From NCBI GenBank assembly GCA_002286715.1, contig NSJX01000006.1, positions 372,001 through 436,000 of the forward strand: a DNA stretch of 64,000 nt, written 5' to 3'. Shown here piece by piece: positions 34,567-45,318 of the stretch. A model generated the notes under the pieces. It made no database searches and was not told the origin of the DNA. It saw only the letters and a list, made by a program, of their open reading frames with translations. This DNA is from Dentipellis sp. KUC8613 (lineage: Eukaryota > Basidiomycota > Agaricomycetes > Russulales > Hericiaceae). Position 1 is the stretch's first letter. Every line of letters starts with the position of its first letter. The position numbers were made by a program, and so were the translations under genes.

Positions 34567-36263
34567 TCAAGAAGACGGGACTGGAGTGGCAGCGTCCAAG
34601 TCGGCGAGGTCAGCGTCATCGAACGACGCGTTCTTCGGGTCCCTCGCAGCCTGCTCCGCCTCGAGCGTAAGCGATGACGACGACCCCGCAGGCGTGTACA
34701 CCGGGAGCGGCACCGACTCGTCGACCTTCCTGTCGCCATTCGCATGGAACAGCTGCGAGTACGCAGGCAGCTCGGGGACGCTGTACTGCGAGGACGTCGT
34801 CGATGCGCCAGACTCCGAGCGCTGGTGCTGCTGGCCGACGGGGACGGGTGCCGGGCGCGTGCGCACAAAGTCCAGAGGGAGCGAGAATATCAGCTTCTCA
34901 AGGATAGGCTCGGCGCCCGCGCTCGGCTCGTACGCGCACGAGACGGCGACGCGCAGAGTGTGCTTGACGCCGAAAAACGGACTCTGCGAGGTCGGGCGGA
35001 TGTTGTGCGCGCCGGCCCACGAGCGGCCCTCGGCCTTCTCGGTCTCGTCCTCCGCGCGCGGCGTGCCGGCAGAGACGAACGGGACGGAGGTGGTCATGGT
35101 GTACCACGAGGTGGGGTCGACAGCGGAGTCGGATGCGAAGGTGAGGCCATCGCCGGTGAGGCGGTAGGCAGCGACGAGGTCGGGCGGGAGAAGCGAGAAA
35201 GTGCGGCTGGTAGCGGCGCTGGGCGTGAAGGCGGACGACATGAGGCCGAGGTCGAAGAGTGCTTGGATGGGGTGGGGGTTGCGGAGGGGCTCGTTCGGCG
35301 GCTGATGGCGATCCTTGGGAAGAGGATAGCGAGAGGTGTATTTTGATCCGGAGGCCCTGTTCGCAAGGTGAGTAACAGAGCGACGATGCTATAGAAGATA
35401 GCACGTACCGGTACTTCTCTGTCTGCTCAACCTCGACAGAAAAGTCGGTGATTTGGAGCCTGCCTTCAAGCTGCGCTTGCTCCGGCGCGCGGAAGCGCAG
35501 CGAGAAGTCGAACGAGTCCTTCTCCACGGCGATGTGCTCAGGAATCGAGACCACAGTCTGGATCTTGGACAGGACGTCGAGCGGGATGGCATTCGGATCG
35601 CGACTCGCGGGATCCGCGTCCTCGGGGTGTGCGGCGACGGAGTAATTAACAGAAGGATATGTAGACAGGTCGGAGGCGGCCATGCTCGGGAGCGCGCCGA
35701 AGCGGTTCAACGTGATCTCGCACAGGGGTGCATGGACCACGCGCGTCTTGCTGTAGAATGGCGAGCAGAGAGCAGCGAGCCACGATCCTGACGAGCTCTC
35801 CGGATCTGAAGGAACGAAGTTGGCGATAGCGTGCAGCGAATAGCGTGTGCCGGGCGGGCTCTGCTTGCAGTCGCCAAACGTGTCGGACGCGGGCAGCCAG
35901 CCGGGGATGCGGAGGTTGAAGAGGACGTTGTACGTGCAGGGCGCGTCGGACTCCTCGAGTCCATCTTCGTTGCTCAGCTCGAGAGGCTCGTTCGGCGCGA
36001 GCTCCTGAGAAATGGAGCAGAGGCGTACGGCAGAGTATCCTGTGCTCGGGCTGACAAGTTCGGACTGGCCCTCGAAGGTGATGACTAGCGACTGGAGTAG
36101 GAGGCGGACCGCACGGCGGCGCTCAAAGAGAGTAGCGGGAGAGCTCAGCGAGATGGAGACATGGCCGGACAACGAATACGCAGATCTTGTGCGTACATGA
36201 GAGACTGAGGAAAGATGAATATGAGATGAAAGGGACTTACGACGCGTCTGGGCCACCGTACAT
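34567..36263 (-). CDS. Alpha-arrestin-like adaptor with two LPxY motifs
   Basis: Exons 36263-36241, 36185-35409 and 35356-34567 give 529 residues. The first exon is MYGGPDAS; the second starts SAYSLSGHVSISLSSPATLF, an arrestin N-domain opening. Arrestin-like pieces include YNVLFNLRIPGWLPASDTFG, TRYSLHAIANFVP and, in the C-domain, VKHTLRVAVSCAYEPSAG. The tail carries ELPAYSQLF (34759-34770) and PLPVYTPAG (34696-34707), the LPxY form of PY motifs that in yeast arrestin-related adaptors recruit the Rsp5 ubiquitin ligase to membrane cargo. Family assignment rests on the fold-typical strands and PY motifs. Transcribed toward the array. Confidence 0.75.
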
Positions 36264-36966
36264 ATCTAGAGTAGAGGAAAGAGGAAAGATTTCTATAGAG
36301 ATGGCCATCGTGCAGGACAAAAAGTAAGAAACGAGCGCACACAGACTGGGGGCGGGCGCAGTACGGAAGAAATGCAAGAGGCAGGACGTATATTATATAG
36401 ATGGAGTCAGGGGGAACGATCGAAAGGAGAACAAAAGGAAAAGGAGCACAAAGGGTAGCAAGGCCGTCAAAGCCGGGTTCTGGTGGGCCTTGCACCTGGC
36501 CGGGGTGAGATCTGGCATATCGCAGCGTGCTCAGAATAGTCGTCCTTTTGTTCGTCGGTTGTCCTCCAACACGCGCTCCTTTTGTTTTGCCTTTTCTGGC
36601 ACAACACCTCCCCGCATCGCTGACTAAGCATCGCGTTAGTGGCTGCAACACAATGCAACTCCCCTCTTCAGAGGCCTCAGATGATCCATGTCTTCTGGCT
36701 TCCCAGATATTGTGCCCTGACCACCATGGTTACCCGTCTGATCCAATTTCGACGTCCACCAGCGTCCACTATTGTCATACAGTGAGCTGTCGTCATATGT
36801 GGCTCAAGAAGTCATTCTGCAACAACGGTTGGCCAAGGCACTAACACCGAGGTCTCGCCTGCAAGCACGAGTTGTCTCATCAGGAGCATCTCGATCGCGC
36901 ACAAAGAGATTACATCCGAGCACCACGCGCCAAGGGTTTTGATCCAAAGAAAATATACAGGTGAGT
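36264..36966. other. Spacer between the arrestin gene and BRX1
   Basis: Arrestin promoter region and BRX1 3' flank; overlapping short frames only, nothing recognised. Confidence 0.5.
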
Positions 36967-38131
36967 CTAGGCGAACACCTTCGCCACGGCGAGCTCGTCC
37001 TCCGGGAGCACGCGCAGATCCTTGCGCTGTATCCGCTCCTTCTCTGCGTATTTGCGCTCCTTGTACTTCGTGCCCTTCTCCTTGCGTATCGCCGAACGCA
37101 CCGCGGTAGGCGAGATGAATTCTGTGTAACAAGCCAGCGCGGCGTCAGACATTGTTCAGCCGTATGTTTCGTAAGTGAGATACGTACCTGGATTCGAGAA
37201 TACCGTTGCACCACCGAAAGCACCCTCGAAGATGCGGATGGGCGTGAGCACGAAGCGCGGGCCGATTTCCACCAGAGATGTTTGCGGTGGGCCATTCGGT
37301 TGGAGAGGATCCTTCTCCACAATCTAGAACAGTGGTGATGATGACGGTGAGCAGCCGCGCGACAGTGCTTTTACAGTGTAAATACGCACCTGGAAGTTTC
37401 GGAACCATATTTTGTCATCGAGCAGCGAGAACGTGAGCACATGGTCGATAAACGGCTTCGCTTTCCTCGCCTGCGGCGGCACGCCGAAGATCTACACCCC
37501 AGCCGCATCAGCACCCGCCCCCTCCATCCCACATGCATCCAGAGCGGCACGCACCTGGGTAAACACCTCCTTGGTCAGCCTCCCCCACTCCGTCTGGTCA
37601 AACGCCGCATCGAAGCTCAAGATGCCACGGCTGCCCTTGAGGCAGTTGCCCGTCATCTTGAGCTCGTCCATCGTGTGTACGTTCTGGACGTGCAGCTTGA
37701 TGCTCGGCCCGTTCGGCGTCTTCGCCGCCCACAGGTACAGGTCCTCGTGCCGCCGCGCCTCGAAGTACAGCGTGTTGTTGCAGTTGTGCAGATCCGCGAG
37801 CTCTGGCAGCAGGTTCAGGTGGTTCTTCGAGTCCAGCTTCGCGTCTGCCCGTGCGCCGCGTGAGCACAGATTTCCTCCAGCCGCAACTTCTCCAGGACGC
37901 ACCTTTTTTGACGTGGGGCAGCAGGGCCTCCAGGTCGTTCATGAGGTGCCGCATGCGGTGCGTGACACCCCGCGACGAGAGCAGCAGCACCCGCTGCTTG
38001 TTTTTCTTCTTTTTCAGCACGGGCGCGCCCTCGCCCTCGTCCATGTCTACATCCTCCGCCTTGCGCTTCCCTTTTCCTTTCGCTTCCGCGGTCAGCGCAT
38101 TCGCCTTTTGAGCCTTGAGCACAGATGCCAT
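36967..38131 (-). CDS. BRX1: Ribosome biogenesis protein BRX1 (Brix domain)
   Basis: Nucleolar factor for 60S assembly. Five exons: 38131-37903, 37844-37555, 37491-37390, 37323-37188 and 37121-36967, total 303 residues, near the usual length. Brix signatures are NKQRVLLLSSRGVTHRMRHL, LNLLPELADLHNCNNTLYFE, ARRHEDLYLW, KLHVQNVHTMDELKMTGNCL, KGSRGILSFDAAFD, IFGVPPQARKAKPFIDHV, DDKIWFRNFQ, and EIGPRFVLTPIRIFEGAFGG. An acidic/basic N-terminus (KGKGKRKAEDVDMDEGEG) is normal for the family. Start is the first Met of this frame. Confidence 0.96.
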
Positions 38132-38750
38132 GTGTGGTGCGCCCTAGGGGATGTGAGTGTGGTGTAGTGAGCGAGCGCGAACGCGAGTATGTCTTCGCGA
38201 GGACGCTGCAAGCGCCTGAGATCGCACTTTTCGCTGACGTAAACGCCGGGTACAGTATGGGCGGCCCGGGCGGCCCGGAGCCAGTCATCTCGCTCATGAC
38301 GAGTTCCCAGTCGCGTTGTCGGGCATGATATCCATTCAATACTGCGCAGTATTTACGGCTAGCGTATGGACACGATATATAAGTATGCATGGAAGCTTCG
38401 AGTAACAGGCTGCAAGATACGGGCATTGGATATGACTTATGCATGTGGGGTGGGGGAGGGGCCGGAGCTGGAGTGGGGGCGAGGACGGGGGAAGTGGGTG
38501 AGGGTAGGGGGGAGGGGGAAGCGTGAGGGGGGGATTGCTGGAGGTTGATAATGTACCGAGCCGGACATGCTATTTGACTTAGAGGAGAGGCTATAAGTAA
38601 GCGTAGAGGAGCAACAAAGAGACAGATGAGAAGCGAACTAAGAGAATAATGTCTGCGGGCCGACGATGAGAGCAAGAAGAGATGATATTCGAAAGACGAA
38701 AAGAACCGGTTGGTGGGATGTGATGTGGACCGTTTGGCTGCTTGCAAAGA
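38132..38750. other. Spacer with strongly G-rich plus strand
   Basis: Between the KH gene (3' end) and BRX1 (5' end), both on minus. Positions 38447-38534 are very G-rich on the plus strand with many runs of four or more G. No gene. Confidence 0.6.
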
Positions 38751-40207
38751 TTATGCTCCGCCGGTAGTCTGCTGCGCGCGGAGCTGCTTCTGTTTCTCCT
38801 GCTCGAGACGCTGATGAACAGTCATCGTGAGCACCGCGGGACCGACATCAGTATGAAAGAGACATACGTGATACAGCAGTTGCACAGCCATCTGAATGTT
38901 GGCTGGCGCCCCAGTAATGACAACCAGCCGCTCGCCCTCGCCCCCCGCGGGGGCGCCGTTCACACCGACGCTGGTAGCACCGGGCTCCATGATCTTGATC
39001 TGGCTTGCACTCATATGCCTGATCTCGTTGATCTTGCTGCCGCCCTTGCCAATGATGCACCCGACGAGGTCGTTCGGGATGTAAATCTGCTGCGTCTGCA
39101 GCTGCTGCGGCGGGTTAGGATTTCCCGGAGCCGGGGGCGCGCCCTGCTGCATGTATGGGTTCGAGTACCCCGGGACGTAAGAGGACCCGACGTAAGCCGG
39201 GCGCCTGCTCGAGGGGCGGTACGACGAGTTAGCGCTCGCGTGCGAAGGCATGCGCTCCTGCGCTTCGATGAGGATGTTGCCGATGTAGTACGTGGCGATG
39301 TGGATAGCATCGGCGACGCCTGCGACGCTGAGCACGCGCTGAGCAAGGATGAGAAGAGCCGTCCGTGAGGGGCAGAATGGGAGGGTAGGTGGGGAAGGGC
39401 GTACCTCCGTCGACCCGGGGAGCATGCCCTCACTGGCGTTGAGCCGGGCCCCGCTCGCATCCTGAATCTCCTTGATCTTGGAGCCCTGCTTACCGATGAC
39501 CGAGCCCATGCGCGAGTTCGGAATCATGAACTTGATAGTGACTGCGCGGCTGCCCGGCACAGAGGGGACATCGAAGGGCTCGTCGTTGATACGGCGGACG
39601 ATGAGCCCGAACGCCTGCGAACGGACGGGGTGAGCGGGAGGCGGGGCGGAACACCGCGGGAACGCACCTTGGAGACGGCATCGAGGGGCCCGCTGACGTT
39701 AAGGATGCGCTCGGGGTTGCCTGGGATGCTCTCGGAGACCATGACCCGCGCGCCGCTCTTCTCCCGGATCTCGTTGACATGGGTGCCGGCCTTTCCGATG
39801 ATGATGGACGCGTCCTGGGTGACGATGAGGCAGCGCATGTGTATGTGGGCAGAGGGCGGGGGTGGGGCACCGCTGGCGGAGGGGGGCGCGGAGGTGGAGG
39901 CCGCACCGTCGGCGGCAGCCTCGGGCATGGGCTTGACGTCCTGCTTGGCTGAGTCGGGGGCAGGCTTTGTGTCGTCGTCGGGGTCGGCGGGATGTGGAGG
40001 AGCAGCAGAATCGGTCATGGTTACGTCATTCATCATGGGCGGAGGAGGAAGACCAGTCGCGGACTCGTGCTGGGCCTGAGCAGTGGTGGGTGCCGTTGAG
40101 TCATCCGAGTGCGTCGTAGCGCCGGTGTTGGCACGCTTGTGGTGTTTTTCGTGTTCACTGTCAGACGGCGACCGGGACCGCTTGCGGTTGGAATCGGACT
40201 CTGGCAT
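38751..40207 (-). CDS. Three-KH-domain RNA-binding protein (Rnc1/PBP2/PCBP-like)
   Basis: Exons 40207-39668, 39614-39405, 39338-38868 and 38810-38751 give 426 residues. An in-frame Met at 40249 would add 14; MPESDSNRKRSRSPSDSE was preferred as the start. An acidic, Pro/Ala-rich N-terminus is followed by KH1 (about 124-180, IIIGKAGTHVNEI), KH2 (about 203-275, SVIGKQGSKIKEI) and KH3 (about 334-407, CIIGKGGSKINEI). All three GxxG loops are intact, so nucleic-acid binding is expected. The layout matches fission yeast Rnc1 and budding yeast Pbp2, mRNA-binding regulators; which is the true ortholog cannot be told here. A 5'UTR intron with a GTACGT donor may lie near 40400. Confidence 0.9.
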
Positions 40208-40624
40208 CGTCGGTTTCAGTTCACGGCTCTTTTTTTTAGCACTAAACACGGGTGGCCTTGTGGGAAAGGAAAGGACACGGGAGGGGAGGAGGTGGGAGCG
40301 CGGGCGCAGAGTCAGATGATGAGGAGGTCTGCAGTAGGGCAGTGGGTGTTGGTGAGGGGAGTGCGATGGGGTGCGGATGGCGACCGACGCGATGAGAGAC
40401 GTACCTTGAACGACGAGGACGACGGACGCGACGAGCTAGACGACGGCGAGGACAGCGGTGGAGGCACAGACTACGGAGATGGATGCTGATCCAATGTATA
40501 ACTCCCCTTTCTCCCAACATCCGCTATATTTACAGCCTAAATACGCGTAAATATACACCGCCTTCCTTATAAGGCTATTCTCGGCTCAACACCAAGTTGA
40601 ATCGGTGTCATCGATATCCTCCCT
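40208..40624. other. Spacer upstream of the KH gene
   Basis: Promoter/5'UTR side of the KH gene and the 3' flank of the deaminase gene; nothing else seen. Confidence 0.5.
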
Positions 40625-42884
40625 TCAGTCCCGGACAGCGCCGCTGTTGCCGTTTGCTACACCGTTGCTTGCGCCCAGAGCAACAATCTCATCCACAAAT
40701 CTGGCCCATTGTGCCTCCCATTGACCCAGCGCATGTTCCTTCTCCGACGGACTCAGTCTCGAGTACTACTCCGCGCGTCATGATCAGCCACAGGGCCTAC
40801 CTCCGAGAGAGATAGCTCATACCTGAATGCTATCACGGGATATTTCAGCCAGTGTGATGAGCCCCGTTATCTCGCTCGCTACGATGACCTGGAAGAAGTC
40901 GTATGATAATCCCATGTTACCGAACACGGAGGGATCGTCCGAGCTCAATGCGATGGGTATCCCTTGATTCAAGACAATCGGAAGGTGATGTGTAGGCATG
41001 GATGATGTCAATCGCTGCCCGGCCCTTCTGCATAAGCTCGTCATCAGAGATCAAAGAGCACACTTACGAGGATTTCGTTTCTGTTTTTCCATGTAAGCGC
41101 TTGTGTGTAAAAAAACACCTGGCCGAGCGGACGTACGAAATGGGGCAGATCTCAATGAGGATGTCCTGCTCGCGGCATATCTCCATAAGCTTGGGGTGCT
41201 TTACGATAGAGTAGCTGCGACTTGTCAGCTATGGCGTGCCCTATGGCCGAACGTACACGTACCCGTGTCCGATGCGCTTCGTGCCCAGCAGAATCGCATC
41301 ATACAAATTGTTGTCAGCTTTGCCACCGTCGCTGATCGTCTCCCCCGCATGTAATATCAGCGGGAGGTCTAGGCCTAGGTCTTTGACCCGCTGCTTGAAC
41401 TTGAGGAGCTGCGGAATATAATCCGTTAGGGGATTGTTGACGTTTTCATCCCCAACCAGGTCAAACCCTGCCAAAGAAGACCGTCAGACCCCGCAACGCC
41501 GCGGAGATACACACGCGACTGACCTGCGATGATATGAGGAAACTCTTGTTTCAGGGCTATGCAGTCGTCTAAGTACCACTCCAGCTCCTCTGGTGTGATT
41601 ACTCGCACAGTGGTATAGATCATCTGACGTAGATGTGAGCAAAATAGATATGGAGCGAAAAGAAGAGCCCCACCTTTGCGCCGACGAATTCGCCTTCCCG
41701 GCCCTGCGCCTTCAAGTCCTGCTTGACTTCGTTCATCACGCGCTCAAAGTCGACCACCCATTCGCGGTGTGGCACGTTGAGGTTTCCGTCCGCGTCATAC
41801 CTCAGCCTGTAGGGTACCAGCCCAGTTTAGCCACAGCTTGACATTATCTTTGAAGAACACGGACTTGTGGAAGAATGGTATCCGGGCTTCAATGTATGAG
41901 ATTCCATCTGCGATCGATGACAGGAAGAATTCGCGCATGTATTCTACGAACACGGGGCGGTAACGATTGATGCCCTGTTCATCATACCGGTTTAGTAGTA
42001 ATCGGAGATATCAACTTTAGACTTTACCGCGGATATTTGGAATGTCTGCAAAAACTTTCGCCATATCTAAAACTCTACGGATCAATACTTGCGGCCAAGG
42101 GAAGGAGTAAACACCAACCTTATAAACAGTATTATGGGTCCCGTATGCCTGTGCGGGATGTATCATCATCGAATCGACGACCCATTTATCAAATCCCTCA
42201 GGGCCACCTAACGCAGGGCTAAAGCCTGCCCTTGCCTTAGCCAGCGACACCCAGGTGCCGGGGGTATAGTCAGCGTTCGTCACGCTGAGGGTGCTCGCGG
42301 GATGCCCGTCCGGAAGAGGCGAAAACTCTGGTACAGTGTCAATTATGTTCGAGTCGGTCAGCATGACTTGCGTGCGGACGTGCAGGCGATCGGGGTGCTG
42401 GTAGGCTAGCTTTAGAAGATGCCTCACGTCGACCGTCGCGTCGAGATGGGCGTGGAGGAGCGCGCCCTTGGGCATCTGGTCTGCTGGTCAGGCATAACAG
42501 ACTAACACAGAAGTAAAATTGTGAGTAACCTTGGATATAATCTTGAACAGCTCCGTTGTTTCGATCAGCTGTTTAGCTGCATACATTCGATTTGTACATT
42601 TTTCTTCCCCTCAAGTAAATATAGCACCGACCTGTCAGAAACTCCATACCCGGGAAAGGATGGACGATGTTCTCATGCTGGACACTCCACACCGACTTGT
42701 CTTCCTCGTCACGAATGGCCCTGACAATCTTGTCTGCGAGCTTCTCCTTCTCGGTCAGGTTAGCAAGCCGCTTGTTCTCCCTGCGCAGATGCCGATCTTC
42801 CTGCATCAGCGCAGCGCGAGCCGCGTAGTGGTCATGCAGGGCCGTTTCATGCGACATCTTCGTTCGTGGGCCGATCGAAGTCAA
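40625..42884 (-). CDS. Adenosine deaminase-like hydrolase (ADGF/CECR1 type)
   Basis: Metal-dependent amidohydrolase expected to deaminate adenosine-type substrates. Twelve exons give 555 residues (546 if the second Met, MSHETAL, is used): 42884-42632, 42576-42530, 42475-42119, 42066-42028, 41974-41865, 41806-41674, 41623-41524, 41467-41263, 41214-41137, 41080-41068, 41014-40823, 40765-40625. The tenth is a 13-nt exon. Motifs: MPKGALLHAHLDA (metal His), NVPHREWVVDFERV, FVGAKMIYTTVRVITPEELE, GFDLVGDEN, LILHAGET, GTKRIGHGYSIVKHPKLME, ICPISNEILRLTSSMP and IALSSDDPSVFGN. No signal peptide, so probably cytosolic, unlike secreted animal ADGFs. Confidence 0.9.
41068..41080 (-). other. 13-nt microexon of the deaminase gene
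   Basis: AAACGAAATCCTC, flanked by an acceptor (AAACAG) and a donor (GTAAGT). It supplies NEIL between CPIS and RLTSSMP, a segment invariant in the family, and both frames close only if it is included. Confidence 0.88.
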
Positions 42885-43413
42885 TCGCTCGTGTGACAGC
42901 GGTTTGCAGGGTATACAAAAACGCCGCTATCTCCAGAGATGCGCAGCGTCGAAGCTGGGACCTAGCTAGCGACTGTTCAGTGGGTGGTTCGGGAGAGAAA
43001 CAGTATTCGGAGTCATAATCTCGATATTGGGAGCGATTTCCTATTCACGGCCCGGCGAGCGTACGCGTGAGCGCTGGTCCGACATGCATCCATGCGGGCG
43101 TTTGATTGGAGCGGCGACCTCGAAAGCTAAAGCGAAGCAGGCGGGGATCAAAACGAATACTGACCACAAGTCCGTTCTATAAGTGCAGCACAATGAATGC
43201 GAAAATAAGAGCTTGACGATACAGTCCTTGCACGACAGTCGGTTTGGAGGAATTTGACAGACCCACGGGCTTGCGAGTCCGAGCCGCTCGCGTGCGCAGG
43301 CGAAGCGTGACGAGCGCAAAAGACGCGTCTCGCACGTGTTGGCGCGTTCCTTCCCTTCACCCACCACTACCTCGTCCTCGTCCTTTACGTCCAGGTCTAA
43401 TCTCCTTCTCTAT
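42885..43413. other. Divergent promoter region, deaminase / monopolin-like gene
   Basis: About 530 bases between two divergently transcribed genes. No further gene. Confidence 0.55.
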
Positions 43414-45184
43414 ATGTCTGACATTGACGAGATTGGTGCGTATATCGCAAGACTTTCTGTCTCTTCACGCTCATCTAATCTCGAAGACGCGTGCCTCAAC
43501 AGAGGGCTTCGATCCCACCACCCCACACAAACCCGTGTCGAAGAAGCGCAAGGCTGCCGATAGCAATGGTGCGGTAGCTGGGCCCTCCAAACCCGCGTCC
43601 AAAGCGAACGGGAACAAGCGCAAGAATGCGCAACCATCGCCTGAGACACTGCCTGGGACGGAGGGGGAGGACCACGAGGATCAGTCCGAGCATTCAGTCG
43701 AGGAGGCAGACGCCCCTGTAAGAGCCATCGGGCCCCCAACCAAGAGTAAAGCGAAGAAGCCACCTTCGAAGCCGGTCACGAACGGGAAGGCGCCGCCGAA
43801 GAGCAAGGCAAAGCCGAAGGCGGACCCACCACCGCCGGCTGCGAAACCAGCGTCTGCGCAGAGGAGTGACACGATGGCGAATACGGAGGAGGAGGCTATG
43901 GAAGTAGAGCTGCAGCCGGGCACGATACGGGCGACGGCTGATCTGCCTCCCATTCCCAAGAAGAATCTCGGGAATCGCAAAGATCCAGCACCGCCAGCGC
44001 GGGCGAAGGAGAGCGGGCCGACGCAGAGGGAGGTGGAGCGGCTGAAGAAGCAGCTTCAAGACGTACGTTTCTGTATTCATTGAAGAAGCTCTGCCACTCA
44101 TTATTCTGCGCTTAGGTCATGTCCCAGCGAGACTCGTTAGCGAAACAGGTTAATGAATGGGTGACCTTACGCGAAACGGAACCGGAGTTGAATCTTGAGC
44201 TTGAGAGGGCGCAGAGTCAAGCGACGGTCACTGGTTCGCCCTTCACTCCAGTCCAGAGATGTTCCAAAATTTGACAATTGCGTTGTGCAGCCAAGGACCA
44301 GCTGATAAAAGAGCTCACAGACCACACGGGCGTAGAGTCTATGTTTGACTCGAGTCGGAACTCTCACCTTCGATTCCTGACACAAGAACAGGCAGACGAA
44401 TCGAAAGTAACCGTTGAGCGAGAAGTTGAGCGACTGCGGGGAATTATCAAGGAGAAGGACGGTGTCATCGCTCAGAAGGACGCGAAGATCCACCACGCCG
44501 AGCAGGCTCGTAAGTCATAAATTTCTGAAATAGCTGATGCATGATTTGACTCTAGACGCGTTTCCCAGTCGCCGAGAAAGCCATGGAGCTAAAGCTTGAG
44601 ATCAAGCGGTGTGAAGACCTCCAGACTAAACTCTCGCGCGATCCTCCGCCATCAGGATTGCGCGGGCGGGCAGCACCCGGGGCCGCGCACAACGATCCAA
44701 AGAATGGCTCCGCCATCTCGTTGTACGAGGACATGACGAACTTGCTCATCACCAACATGCGATTCGAGAAATCTGACTTTCCGGATTTCGACAATGAGAT
44801 TTTCCAGTGCATGTTTACGCACAATGAGACCAAAGCCAGTGAGTACCCCAAACGTCCCAAGCCTTAAGGACTATATGCTGACCATCGACTACGCGCCCAG
44901 GCCTCAGTTTCACGCTGCAGCGGCTCTGGTCACTTCGCGATCCAGAGAATCCCCCACCGCGCATCAAATCCAAAGACCAGCTCGCGGTGACGATGAAGTA
45001 CACACCACTGAATCTGGAGTCGGAGAGCCCAGATTTCAGAGAGAAGATAGAATTCCTCAACGACGTGTTTACATTCGCAGGCGAGCAGGTGGACGTTTTC
45101 TTCAACTCTATGCGGGAATACCTTGGCAACATAAAGAAAGAAGGCGAGAACGAGCCGATAGTCGTGGATGACGACGACGATTAG
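43414..45184 (+). CDS. CSM1: Csm1/Pcs1-like monopolin subunit
   Basis: Six exons, 43414-43435, 43503-44062, 44116-44233, 44291-44509, 44569-44838 and 44901-45184, total 490 residues. MSDIDEI is joined to EGFDPTTPHKPVSKKRK through a 67-nt intron. A Lys/Pro-rich disordered N-terminus is followed by coiled coil (REVERLKKQLQDVMSQRDSL through EREVERLRGIIKEKDGVIAQ) and a globular C-terminus: LYEDMTNLLITNMRFEK, EIFQCMFTHNETKASLSFTL, EKIEFLNDVFTFAGEQVDVF, then an acidic tail VVDDDDD. Coiled coil plus this C-terminal pattern fits the Csm1/Pcs1 family, which clamps kinetochore microtubule sites and works at rDNA. Assignment is by architecture and C-terminal pattern. Confidence 0.72.
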
Positions 45185-45318
45185 CCTGGGACTCGGAACG
45201 GGACTTATTTGTGGCCGAATGTTGTATGTGACTGACGTCTGCTCTATCTCTTGCTCTGTGTGCTGTACATTATTCCCTCTATCGTACTATACCTGACACA
45301 TAGCCCGCCCAGCCACTT

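Noticed and set aside
37815..38747. 310-codon minus-strand frame
   Set aside because: Shadow of BRX1 exon 1 extended through the non-coding spacer; the BRX1 frame carries all Brix motifs.
43398..43456. Alternative intron that would give the monopolin-like protein the N-terminus DFLSLHAHLISKTRAST
   Set aside because: It would need either a 16-nt intron or loss of the start codon. The 67-nt intron 43436-43502 gives a clean ATG start and keeps frame.
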